A DNA stretch of 64,000 nt, from the NCBI GenBank assembly GCA_023846275.1, contig CM043875.1:25586851-25650850 (forward strand). Reading direction: 5' to 3'. The position numbers and the translations under genes were made by a program. The notes below the pieces were generated by a model. That model saw only the letters and a list, made by a program, of their open reading frames with translations. It made no database searches and was not told where the DNA came from. Below, piece by piece: positions 35,101 to 42,126 of the stretch. This DNA comes from Vanilla planifolia. Taxonomy: Eukaryota > Streptophyta > Magnoliopsida > Asparagales > Orchidaceae. The number at the start of each line of letters is the position of its first letter. The stretch's first letter is position 1.

Positions 35101-37392
35101 CATGGTGGAAGCATAGAATTTATAACTAGCTTTTTTATGAATACAGCTATTGAGAAAGCTTTATGGTCATTGGGGATTGTTTTGAAAGGTATCAATATAA
35201 TCCTATGGCAATATAAATCCCTCCAAAACACCTTAAAATGATGACAAAAACAAAGTATCAAAATTTCCTATTTCTTTTTGTGTATTCATTGTGAACTCAT
35301 TAAAAAAACTTGAGTGTTTCTTGCCATATCTATTGAAGTAAAAAATTGAAAGTTCTACAACAATCTATAAGTACACAAGTGCGTTTAGAAATATCTATAC
35401 ATCAACATCTCCTCTACACTTCATCATCACTTATAAAGGTGCTTGCTTTGTAAGTGGTAACTTATTATCAATCTATAGTAAGTTATTTGTATTTGTATAT
35501 TCTATTCACCATTGTGTCAACTTGTACTTTGTACTAATTCTTATATTTTGGTTATTTGGAAGTGCTCTAGGCTATCTAATGTGCAGAGATTTGGCAAGCT
35601 TGTGGCCATATAGCATTTAACAAATTTGGATTGTACTTGGAATTTTCCACCCAACTAAAACAAGAGTGTATTGTATAAAGGTGTTCAAACAGCTATTTAG
35701 GGATGATGTAAGCTTAGGGATAAGGCAAAACACTAAAATCTTGTCTCCTTTGCATGCATTTACTCTTGCTTTACATATCTTATTGCAGCCTAGAAAAGTT
35801 AATTAGCTTGAAACAAATTGATTAAGGGGGCTACTTGACTAATTGCAAACCAAAAGAACCTTGAACATTTGTGTTGCATTGCTTTTGAAAAAGGTTTACA
35901 ATATCACGACACCGTTTCATCCCCCTCTTAGTGTGCCACCATTCCTAACAATCTTATAAACATCATCTAATTTTTTGGATTGAACTCAACAAAAAGTGGG
36001 CTTCAAGATGAGCATCTATAAATGAAACTAAAATTGATGGAAAAAGAGGCTATGCTTGGGTAATTTCTCATAGATAAGAAGTACAACCTGATTACTTGAA
36101 AAACAAAGCTTAGATCAATAGCTAAAATTCCATGTATTTGTCTATGGAGAATATGCCCAAACAAATGGTCAATGGTGCCAAAGGCAGACATAATTTGACA
36201 ATATTATACTTTGGATAACCAAACTAATGAACAATCTATTTATGAAAAGCAAAAGTTATGCTTCTTCTCCATATCAATATTGTCACAATAGAGAAGAGTC
36301 TAAAAAGTGTAAACTTTAAAGAATGGGAACACATGTGTGTGTTTGAACACATTTAAACATTAGAACTTCACGGGAATTAAATGCATGAAGTAAAACGTCT
36401 ACAATTGCAATTACTAATAATTACGTACATATGTGCTTAAAGCAGTGCCATTGTGGAAAAAAAACCTACAGCAAACCGAACACAAAAATTAAACATATAA
36501 GTTTTATATTAAGCACATTTTTTTTTGAATTGTGCAAAAATTCTTGCAATAAAATGCTTTCACCAATTACTAATTCAAATGGCAAGCTACTACAGAATGT
36601 TGGATAGTACAAAAAGGCTTTCGAGAAATGTAAAATAACATATCAAAAAATAGAACATACTACAGAGTTACATAAATGAACTATGTAAAAGAATAGCAAA
36701 AAAATTAAAAAATTGGTACTTCTACGATGAAAGACAAAGCATATGCACCTTCGATGCCAAATCCAGGGATTTCAAATAGAGCTGATTACCAGGATCCTGC
36801 AAGAAACAAAAATTACTACTGACACTACAGTGACTATTTAGAGAAACAATCAAGAAGTAACTACCTCATCAAGAGCCTGCTTAAAACATTGTATTGCCTT
36901 GGTAAAATAAGGCTTTGCATCCTCAATATTAGAAGTGTAGAAACCAAGAGAGGTGTTCGCATTGCCCAAGGACCACAAGATATCATGTTTCCTTGGATTA
37001 ATGCCCAAAGCCTCATCCAACTTCGAAATAGCATCTAAAGCATCACATACATCAAAATACAGCACAATCGAGAGAGTGAAATAGTTCCACACACCAATGA
37101 TAGCACTTGCATAAAAAAATGATAAAATCAGACACCTTTCACGAAATTCACTGAATCCGTGCGACTCTGGAACTGTGATAACTCAATAAGTGCTCCTGCC
37201 CAATTCGTGAGATTCTGAGAAAATTAAAGAATTATCACTTAGAAAACGGAGGAGCTACTAAAAACAATCGCAGGGAGCAGGCTCAAGAATCACTTCGACG
37301 TCGAGGGGATTCTTCTTGTAGGTAGCCTCGGCGGTTTGGCGCGCCTGTTCAAAGAAGAGCATGCGCTCGAAGTCTTGCTGACCAAACTCCAT
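3958..37392 (-). CDS. TOM20: TOM20, mitochondrial import receptor subunit (six exons, complete)
   Basis: Plant TOM20 is the tail-anchored outer-membrane receptor that binds mitochondrial presequences and passes them to the TOM channel. Exons on the - strand: 37294-37392, 37136-37214, 36865-37034, 36749-36796, 25001-25084, 3958-4080. They join in frame (99+79+170+48+84+123 = 603 nt) to give 200 residues, the usual family length. All five introns are GT-AG. Landmarks are LFFEQARQ near the N terminus, [22 protein letters not shown] (residues 29-49), the TPR stretch [11 protein letters not shown] and [13 protein letters not shown] in exon 3, [11 protein letters not shown] in exon 4, [11 protein letters not shown] in exon 5, a KKK patch then a transmembrane helix at about 173-190, and a PPPPPR tail. 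The start is the only Met before the conserved FFEQAR motif. Introns 4 and 5 are about 11.7 and 20.9 kb and full of transposons. Nothing suggests a pseudogene. Confidence 0.95.
5265..5460. repeat. Degenerate 36-bp tandem repeat
   Basis: The motif ttcccaaactagattc recurs at 5271, 5307, 5343, 5378, about 5411 and 5447, a spacing of 35-36 bp, with about 5-6 diverged copies. A possible earlier copy sits near 5175. The short open frame across it is a by-product of the repeat. Function unknown. Confidence 0.6.
6375..6873 (+). repeat. Candidate 5' LTR fragment of the intron-5 copia element
   Basis: This stretch is recognisably similar in the same orientation to about 23835-24200. Shared landmarks include tagaattggt-tataag / tagaattggt-cataag, the stretch with ctttcaattcta followed by a T-rich run, and ctgaaaaatcccaatgtt / ctacataaaaatcccaatgtt. 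It is followed by a primer-binding-site-like tract. Similarity is patchy, so the outer edge is uncertain. The alternative is a dispersed repeat unrelated to the copia. Confidence 0.5.
6888..6900 (+). other. Decayed copia primer binding site
   Basis: The tract ctagtattagaga resembles the initiator-Met tRNA primer site TGGTATCAGAGC used by most plant LTR retrotransposons, with changes mainly C-to-T and G-to-A. It lies just after the candidate 5' LTR and before the gag relic, as expected. Confidence 0.4.
7230..8546 (+). pseudogene. Ty1/copia gag relic (UBN2 domain and zinc knuckle)
   Basis: Gag is the structural capsid polyprotein of copia elements. 7359-7640 encodes a recognisable UBN2-type stretch with the pattern ES-I-MF-F--II-GL, here [20 protein letters not shown], followed by a degraded continuation. 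8416-8470 encodes a CCHC knuckle remnant, [20 protein letters not shown], in which the histidine is lost and a residue added. Upstream traces match the usual K-LEV--EGPSK-K sequence in shifted frames. Several frameshifts and stops make it non-functional. It ends at the plastid insertion, and pol resumes at about 15.6 kb. Confidence 0.75.
8551..10290 (+). pseudogene. ycf1: ycf1 (Tic214) fragment, plastid-derived pseudogene
   Basis: ycf1 encodes Tic214, an inner-envelope protein import component in plastids. This copy starts about 45-50 codons into the gene. 8551-9068 stays open and shows [25 protein letters not shown], the [12 protein letters not shown] and [15 protein letters not shown] segments and the hydrophobic SSFVGWLIG helix. 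It continues in shifted frames at 9404-9637 ([25 protein letters not shown]) and 9742-10242 ([16 protein letters not shown], then [18 protein letters not shown]). It ends in an acidic/Lys-rich low-complexity tract at the junction with rrn16. The stops and frameshifts make it non-functional in the nucleus. Confidence 0.93.
9846..9917 (+). repeat. 24-bp tandem repeat inside ycf1 (three copies)
   Basis: Units start at 9846, 9870 and 9894 and encode the repeated peptide DRKDTDTK. In-frame repeats of this kind are common in plastid ycf1, so this probably came with the donor plastome. It could serve as a lineage marker for the donor. Confidence 0.75.
10291..11394 (-). rRNA. rrn16: Plastid 16S rRNA (rrn16) fragment, degraded nuclear copy
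   Basis: The complement of the plastid 16S gene from its 5' end (agagttcgat region at 11374-11388) to roughly position 1130-1150, so the last few hundred bases are missing. Conserved blocks include the complement of the 530-loop region near 10910 and of the AAACTCAAAGGAATTGAC tract near 10527. An 8-base deletion lies near 10585, where the expected gttagcta is absent between cttaacgc and cagcac. Many positions that are CG in plastid 16S are TG or CA here, for example accactccaccag at 10753-10765. It cannot make a functional rRNA. Confidence 0.93.
11552..11581 (-). promoter_or_regulatory. Relic of the plastid rRNA operon promoter (Prrn)
   Basis: Between trnV and rrn16 the - strand reads TTGACG (11576-11581), 18 bases, then TATATT (11552-11557). 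This is the bacterial-type -35/-10 pair of the plastid-encoded-polymerase Prrn promoter at its usual place. The spacer has diverged. It would have no bacterial-type polymerase to use it in the nucleus. Confidence 0.65.
11658..11729 (-). tRNA. trnV-GAC: trnV-GAC (plastid tRNA-Val), nuclear copy
   Basis: A 72-nt plastid tRNA-Val with anticodon GAC (CTTGACGTG loop). Acceptor ends AGGGATA and TATCCCT pair fully, and the T arm AGTTCGAGCCT is intact. The only difference I see from the usual plastid sequence is in the D loop, where GCGGTAGAG reads GCGGGAGAG. No intron. It is the best-preserved gene of the plastid insertion. Transcription in the nucleus is not shown by the sequence. Confidence 0.93.
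11758..15582 (+). pseudogene. ycf2: ycf2 fragment, plastid-derived pseudogene
   Basis: ycf2 encodes a very large FtsH-like AAA+ subunit of the plastid import motor complex. This piece covers roughly codons 275-1550 and stops before the ATPase domain. Successive frames carry its sequence: 11805-12350 ([29 protein letters not shown]), 12310-12600, 12792-13019 ([15 protein letters not shown]), 13012-13620 ([30 protein letters not shown]), 13614-14534 ([26 protein letters not shown]), 14494-14907 and 14950-15525 ([18 protein letters not shown]). At least six frame breaks are visible. It begins abruptly after the trnV flank and ends at about 15582, where copia sequence resumes. Confidence 0.93.
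13441..13515 (+). repeat. Short tandem repeats (ttatccaag) in ycf2
   Basis: Repeated units of 9-12 bp based on ttatccaag/atcatccaag. They correspond to the length-variable Leu/Ser/Lys-rich repeat region known in plastid ycf2 (SKLSKL). Probably inherited from the donor plastome. Confidence 0.7.
15600..18080 (+). pseudogene. Ty1/copia pol relic: protease, integrase, reverse transcriptase
   Basis: The continuation of the copia interrupted by the plastid insertion. In broken frames it shows the region before protease ([15 protein letters not shown]), the protease start ([18 protein letters not shown]) near 15705-15770, the integrase zinc-binding end ([18 protein letters not shown]) near 16135-16190, the integrase core end ([16 protein letters not shown]...[12 protein letters not shown]) at 16447-16550, RT start ([14 protein letters not shown]) near 17250, MDVKKTFWN near 17420, and the RT active-site block [13 protein letters not shown] at 17667-17710. 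The trace fades at the RNase H start near 18060. Its motif order PR-IN-RT is copia; the wording is closest to Tork/Sirevirus-type elements. Many stops; dead. Confidence 0.8.
18081..19329. other. Unassigned intronic stretch with CACCTCA-rich part
   Basis: No coding or transposon similarity is recognised. It could be the far 3' part of the copia. From about 18790 to 19230 the sequence is C-rich on this strand and repeats words such as acacctca and cccctca, unlike the AT-rich surroundings. No clean period is seen. Confidence 0.4.
19330..20640 (+). repeat. LTR-like sequence, possibly a gypsy LTR fragment
   Basis: It begins gcaacatcccaaatttggga, close to the TGTAACATCCC start of many plant LTRs. 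It later carries a TATA-like ttatatataagaagcc at about 20561-20576, followed by a purine-rich tract and an AATAAA-type signal near 20618. No matching partner LTR was found in the window, so it may be a solo LTR. The right edge is a guess. Confidence 0.35.
20641..23834. other. AT-rich intronic stretch, mostly unrecognised
   Basis: Highly AT-rich, with many atatgat words in 20930-21640. The + strand of about 22920-23380 looks like a decayed coding region (for example [11 protein letters not shown] and [14 protein letters not shown]), but I cannot assign a family. Confidence 0.35.
23835..24200 (+). repeat. Candidate 3' LTR fragment of the intron-5 copia element
   Basis: The partner of 6375-6745 in the same orientation. 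Spacing between the two is about 17.5 kb. Subtracting the 7.0-kb plastid insert leaves about 10.4 kb, plausible for a Sirevirus-size copia with some extra insertion. The similarity may extend to about 24300, where cgcctctcttgtgggattc resembles a copia LTR end. Boundaries uncertain. Confidence 0.5.
25001..25084 (-). CDS. TOM20: TOM20 exon 5
   Basis: An 84-nt exon (28 codons, residues 133-160) starting [11 protein letters not shown] and ending ASNTK. The acceptor is ttttcag and the donor gtgaaattc. It is isolated by about 11.7 kb on one side and 20.9 kb on the other. Both neighbouring junctions are phase 0, so skipping it would keep the frame. Reading into intron 5 adds V-K-F and then a stop. 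Confidence 0.93.
26020..26880 (-). pseudogene. LINE C-terminal region with zf-RVT zinc finger
   Basis: 26833-26876 encodes [15 protein letters not shown], a hallmark downstream of LINE RT. 26161-26240 encodes C-x-C...[14 protein letters not shown], the zf-RVT pattern ending in H and C ligands. Sequence on either side is recognisable but frameshifted. Confidence 0.65.
27015..27347. mobile_element. 313-bp MITE-like insertion flanked by 10-bp direct repeats
   Basis: TTTGCATTAA occurs exactly at 27015-27024 and 27338-27347, bracketing 313 bp (27025-27337) with higher GC and CpG content than the LINE around it. Inside, cagtgcattccgcta (27027) and the complement of 27306-27319 (cagagcatttgcta) form an imperfect inverted pair. 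The LINE reading resumes on both sides (TLINSVLST before, [11 protein letters not shown] after). The right inverted end lies 18 bp inside the repeat, so the exact boundary is unclear. It could be a Mutator- or hAT-like MITE. Confidence 0.5.
27350..28440 (-). pseudogene. LINE reverse transcriptase fragment
   Basis: 28122-28439 is open and encodes [20 protein letters not shown]...[15 protein letters not shown]...[10 protein letters not shown], the early RT blocks. 27718-27744 encodes FVDDILLFG, the F-x-DD active-site motif with both aspartates kept, followed by [13 protein letters not shown]. The RT thumb continues to about 27350 ([10 protein letters not shown]). Frameshifts separate these blocks. 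Confidence 0.75.
29100..29620 (-). pseudogene. LINE apurinic endonuclease-like domain fragment
   Basis: A GDLNCI motif (29407-29430, the GDFN of the family) and a VSDHSL motif (29155-29175, the SDH catalytic pair) lie in the expected order and spacing for the EEP endonuclease that nicks target DNA. Frames are broken between them. Confidence 0.65.
30522..30585. repeat. Perfect 32-bp tandem duplication
   Basis: 30522-30553 and 30554-30585 are identical (attgattcaaaatatggg...caagg). The lack of any mismatch within otherwise decayed sequence suggests a recent duplication, or an assembly effect. Confidence 0.9.
30700..31100 (-). pseudogene. LINE ORF1 (DUF4283-like) fragment
   Basis: 30726-30831 encodes GTPLHID...[10 protein letters not shown], matching the conserved PL-ID...AR-CVEVDL end of the DUF4283 domain in plant LINE ORF1 proteins. 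These are thought to be nucleic-acid chaperones. The upstream part is too decayed to trace. Confidence 0.55.
32929..33116. repeat. 94-bp tandem duplication, diverged
   Basis: Two copies start at 32929 and 33023 (tttatgcatgggcatgtggt / tttatgcatatgcatgtggt), both ending in a ctttcaactt...ccatcct block. Several substitutions are present. Confidence 0.75.
34191..34370. repeat. 90-bp tandem duplication, diverged
   Basis: Two copies share cttggagattcatatgt and cttcataacttaggaca at 90-bp spacing (agattcatat at 34231 and 34321). Intronic, no coding content. Confidence 0.8.
35100..35954 (+). repeat. Copia LTR-like block, possible solo LTR
   Basis: The end tttcatccccctcttagtgt followed by gccaccattcctaaca (about 35917-35954) matches the typical C-rich terminus of Sirevirus/Tork copia LTRs just before the primer binding site. 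The following aatcttataaacatc is at best a very decayed primer site. No gag follows and no partner LTR was found, so a solo LTR is likely. The left edge is not resolved. Confidence 0.45.
36749..37392 (-). CDS. TOM20: TOM20 exons 1-4 (5' coding cluster)
   Basis: Four exons packed into 644 bp. Exon 1 is 37294-37392 (33 codons, phase 0 at its end), exon 2 is 37136-37214 (ends phase 1, after VNFVK), exon 3 is 36865-37034 (restores phase 0 after QALDE) and exon 4 is 36749-36796 (16 codons, DPGNQ to LASK). Introns are 79, 101 and 68 bp with acceptors ttctcag, gctttag and ttgcag. Together they encode residues 1-132, the cytosolic TPR-like presequence-binding domain. Confidence 0.95.
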
Positions 37393-37500
37393 GGCGTCAA
37401 GAGCTCTGCAGGGGCAGGGGGCGCGGGATCGAAGGATTTAGGGCTGCCAACCGGTGCCTGCGAATTGCGCCGGGCGACACTGGACCATCTCACTTGTTAC
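37393..37500 (-). promoter_or_regulatory. TOM20 5' UTR / proximal promoter, CpG-rich
   Basis: A short GC- and CpG-rich block directly upstream of the TOM20 start codon, abruptly replaced by AT-rich DNA beyond about 37500. It fits a 5' UTR and core promoter region by position and composition only. No TATA box or transcription start site can be fixed from the sequence. An overlapping open frame here has no recognisable similarity. Confidence 0.4.
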
Positions 37501-38540
37501 TGATTAATTAACGAAGTATAACTCGCGAAGTCTCATAGAATAAAATTATGTATTTAATGTTTTTATTAATAAATGTTTATTTTTTTAAGATGATATGAAA
37601 TAATAATTAGATGATATGATCAAGTTGTTATTTAATCTTTGTTTAAATAATAACTAGATATTATGATGGAAAATATATTATAATTATTTAAATAAAATAA
37701 TAAAAATTTGTGATAGTATATTTCATTCCCAATTTAAATAAATAATATCATGATAAAAGAACTTTATTTAAATGAGTGTCCAATCAATTCTTTATTCAAA
37801 ATAGAACATATCTTGTGAAGAATTTAAAAAAAAAATAATTAAAATAAATTGCATAATTTGATTATTAAATAAGAGAGGATATGTTTGGTATTATTTCATA
37901 TCAACGATTAGTCATAAATAAACAAAAATTAATAAACTTATGTATATTAGTGTCAAGATTGTGTGGCCCGCCTTGTGGGCTATAATAATTGTAACTATTG
38001 CAAAATGATAGCTAGATATGATGAGTACTTGATACATGAGATTGTCACCCATCTCTTAAGCAATTTGTCCTCCTTATGTTCTTCATTAGTGTTTCTGAAA
38101 TTTCATTTCGTACTTTTCTTTCATAGGGATGAAACACAAAATAACAAAGCAAAGTAATTACATAAACAAAAGCTCTTACGAAATTACTAACCTTGAGTTT
38201 ATAACCTAACAAAATTTTGATATGTAGTGTACATTATAAATAATGAAATTATATCAAGGACATTGTAATTACATATATTTTGGTATAACAAAGTTAATTT
38301 CTTATATTGTGATATTTATATATTAAGATAACAATATATTGATGTGATCTTAGGAAGCATGTTATAATTTTAAATATTATCAAAGATTTTATTTCAACAT
38401 ACAATTAAATAGAACTTCTCAAGAAAAAATCTAATGAATCAAGCTTAAAATTTTTTGATGTTTGGATAACTACTTGTAAACTTTTTAAAGAAAAATATAT
38501 AAATATAATTTTTTAAATTAATTAAGGGCAAAAATATAAT
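37501..38540. other. AT-rich upstream region of TOM20
   Basis: About 1 kb of strongly AT-rich DNA between the TOM20 promoter and the first retrotransposon remains. No gene recognised. A short open frame at 37963-38157 has no recognisable similarity. Confidence 0.5.
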
Positions 38541-39603
38541 TTTTTAACCCCCAACATGTATTGACTTAATTGAGATAGGATTAAGGGCGATCCTTGATTA
38601 GGTTAGGAAGCAAATAAGAGAAAGAGGGAGAGGTCAGTTAAGAGAAAAGAAATAAAAGGGAGAGAAGAGATTTGAGTAGAAAGAAAACCTAGGATAAGAA
38701 AAGAACAAGTAGAGCAAAGAAGGTTGAAATTTGTTACTACAATTTAGAGAAAGAAATTCGATGTAAGTAGAAGAGAAGTGTTGGTTGCAATAAGAGAAAA
38801 ACAAAGAAAATCAACAGCTAGTTAAGAAGAGATAAAACTTTAAGATTGTTTCCATGAATCTAACTTGGTTTTATATAAGTCTCAGTGGAGTTAGGCTTTG
38901 TTATAATTTTAATGTATGATTACTTTGAAAGAGATTTGATAGGGTTTAGGAAATGCTTTGAGTCAAAACTAAGAAGTTGAAGATAAAAAATATTACTACA
39001 TTTGGAGCTGTCAATAAGTACAACAGATAAATTGTATTTATATGATCAATTCAATAAGGTTTAAAATTAAGAGAGAAAACCAGTCTGATGAGGAGTCATA
39101 CAAGTATTAGCAAAATGATCGCACTATACGAAGACCCCAAATATACCACATAATGTGAGGTAAGTCGATAAGATTAAGTAATTGGTAACATCATACAAGT
39201 GTGAAGAGTTAATTGTACTTATATGATTGATTGAGGGTGTTCATAGTAGAGGATTAGATTTATCCAAAATAAAATCATATAAGAACTTATATGAGCTTAT
39301 AATTGTATGATACAATATGGATGATCATACTATATGATCTTTAGAGCATATATAAATCATAAGTTGAATCATATAAGTTTATCAAGAGAAAATGTTAATA
39401 TATTGAATGATATAGGTGATCATATTGTACAATTAATTATAAAAATAGTAAATATGTTGATAAGCATCATTAATCATATTGTATAATCAGAAAACTATAT
39501 AAGTATAATGTATGATAATAATTTATGGAACAAAAAAGAGTTATTAGAATATAATTTTACATCTCATTTTTAGAAAAAATACATTAAGCTTTTGGTATAA
39601 AGC
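38541..39603 (+). repeat. LTR-like sequence plus primer binding site, + strand
   Basis: A purine-rich GAGAGA/AAGAGA tract (38610-38800) is followed by sequence resembling the - strand of about 59500-59850 (shared gttggttg-aataagagaaaa and cttggttttat). It then runs through many atatgatc words and ends before tttggtataaagc (39591-39603), a primer-site-like tract one base short of TGGTATCAGAGC. Little internal sequence follows. Probably a truncated gypsy end. The left boundary could be as far as 37950. Confidence 0.4.
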
Positions 39604-40683
39604 TAAATTTTAGCATTGCTTTTCTTTTCTAAATAGATGGTCAAATGGAAGGAACATAAAGACTCTAAAAGACTTGTTAAGGTGTTTTCTATATTTTTGA
39701 AATGATTGAGATAGTCAACTACCTATAATTGATTTTTTTCTTATAATAATAATTTTTAATCAAGTATTAGCATGGTTTTTTTTGCAATTTTATATAAAAG
39801 GAAGTATCATTTTCCCTTATATTAGGCTAAAAGAAAAGAAAGGCAATTGCTTGGCTTTCATTTTGTAGATACTAATTGAAGTAAAGATTCAAATTTCACA
39901 AGAAAGACAAAAAAATATTTTGATACCAAATGTAACAATGTCAAGTTTAAAGAGGGAGTTAATGTATTTTAAAAATTAAACCTTTTAAAAGAAATTTTTA
40001 TATTTACAAAACTAGGGAATTTAAGATAAAAAAATATTGGTCTTTTTTAAAGTTTAGATAGAGTAGATCAAGTAAACAATAAATTGACATTACCCCTACA
40101 CATAACTAGTATTCATAATGCATTTCATATATAATCTTTCACAAAATATAACTTTGATCTTTCTTATATTATCATATATATTTTCAAATATATGGTGTCA
40201 CAACCATATATGACATGCAAAATAAAACTTGTATAAATTTTGGACCATAATATAAAGTTTTAAGAGATAAATGATTCTAATGGTAAACATTTTGTTGGCA
40301 AATTAGACAAAGCAAAAAAGAAACCACTTAAGAGGTGGAATCTAACATGAGAAATCAATACCATCAATTTTTTAAAAAGTTTAGGATGAATTTTCTTTAT
40401 GAGAAAAAGGTTGTGATGTCCTTGTGTTATAATTAGTTTGTAATATTATAATTATGTGATTGAGGATATAATTAGATGCTAATTCTATAATAAAATTTAT
40501 ATTTATAAATACAAATAAAATAATATTATTTTGAGATCAATCTTGAAGAAAGTATAATTTTGTAAAGATTTTTTTGATACTAAAATTAAAATATCATTGG
40601 GAATAAATCATTAAAAGAAACATGTTGGCTCTTGTTTTAAAATTTTGAGAATATATTTCAAATTATTATGAATTAAGAAAATG

Positions 40684-40730
40684 ATATATATATATATATA
40701 TATACACATATATATCTATACATATATTAT
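40684..40730. repeat. (TA)n microsatellite
   Basis: A run of alternating TA interrupted by a few C residues. A simple repeat. Confidence 0.9.
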
Positions 40731-42108
40731 ATCTTTGGTAGTATTGTTGCTACCAACAATCTTTATTGAATAAAACTATCTTTTTTATAAGTCTTGTCAA
40801 AGGTACAATAATTTTAGAAATCTTTTTGAGAAACTTTTAATTTCTATAACATTTGTAAGTCGAACAAATCTATTACCACTAATTCTTTTTGAATATCTTT
40901 TGACATACTTTTAGCACTTATTATATGTCCCAAGAATAAGATTTTATTTAACTAGAAGCTACTTTTGAAAAAAGTAGCATATAATTAACATTCATATCCT
41001 TTTTGTATTAGCTTCTTTGCTTTATCTGTTAAGATAAGTGATACCTTTATTTTTCGAAATAAACTAGGATGATTCTGTCTTCCTTCTGATTACTTATATT
41101 TTTATCCCAACAATAAGGTATTATCTAGTTTATCATCAATATAATATTAAATTTCTTGATATCAATTAATATCAACTTGGATTTAAATAATGCTTCATTA
41201 ATTTCTAGGTTCTCTTAAATATACTTGTCTATGGATATTTGTTTCCCAATTGGTAAGGTAATTAAGAGGGAATTTTTTTTATCATTTGTTAATTTTCATG
41301 TCCCTAATCAGTGCTATAAAAATAAACAAATGTGATCCTCCATAATCAAATGATGCTATCACAAGTTTATTAAAGAATTTTAAAGTGCTTATGATGACTT
41401 CTAGAAATGATGAAGGTTCATTCTAATTTATAGCACAAATATGAGGATGAGCTATTTATGTTAGTTAATAGAGGCTTGGCTCTTTCCCTTTGCATTGTTG
41501 TTTCTATTTTCTTTGAAAGAGGGTCCTCTTGGTATGAATTCTCTTCCATTCCTACCTGTTACTGATTTTCTTTGCTCTTGTAAACACTCTTTAACATAGT
41601 GCCCAAAACTTCCATAGTTGAAACTTTTATTTCTCTCTTTTGACATTCTTTTTGATGTAACTTATCATATATTTGATATTGAGTTTTCTCATATTTATTC
41701 TTTAAGCATTAAATCCTAGTATTCTTAGATTTATTGCCTCATTGTGAAGAGAAATTTTGATTATGACTTAAACTCTATGATGCAATTACATTTGTAATGT
41801 CATAAACTCTAATGATGCAATTATATTTTTATTGTCATCTCTTAATCCCTCACTAAAAAGATAACATATTTCTCTCTCTATTGCCATGAACTCTAGAGTA
41901 TACCTTTTGAATCTTAAGAAGCTCAATTCATATTCATTGATTGCCAAATTTCTTTAGTAAAGCATTGATTAATCGTCTCTCGTTTTCTTTATGATAGATT
42001 CAAGGATAAACCATTTTAAGAATTTTTGTCAAAATTCTCTCCATGATAACTCTAAATTTGCTCATTCTCTAAACAAAATTCTTTGTTTTCCCTTTTAATA
42101 ATGTCTTG
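40700..42108 (-). pseudogene. Ty3/gypsy remnant 1: gag, protease, RT end
   Basis: Read from high to low coordinates: a gag segment near 41750-41950 (EYELSFLRFKRYTLEFM...LFSEGLRDD), a CCHC-like knuckle FNYGSFGHYVKEC within 41461-41646 (first Cys lost), a protease-like LILIDIKKFNIILM near 41150, then directly FLGHIISAKSM and NVIEIKSF near 40780-40940, which belong to the RT/RNase H connection. The RT core between them is missing, so this is internally deleted. A primer-site-like tract at 42108-42126 and an LTR follow on its 5' side. Confidence 0.65.
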
Positions 42109-42126
42109 CAACATTCTAATATTAAC

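Larger units (their letters stand above)
25085..36748 (-). other. TOM20 intron 4, about 11.7 kb
   Basis: A GT-AG intron (donor gtgcatatg, acceptor ttttcag) between exons 4 and 5. Contents: a LINE relic in the same sense as the gene (about 25.4-31.2 kb) with a small nested insert, three local tandem duplications, and a copia LTR-like block ending near 35.95 kb. 31.2-32.9 kb and 36.0-36.7 kb show nothing I recognise. Confidence 0.9.

Noticed and set aside
37290..37493. A 67-codon Pro/Ser/Arg-rich frame over the TOM20 start
   Set aside because: Out of frame with TOM20 exon 1 and without similarity. It reflects the GC-rich leader.
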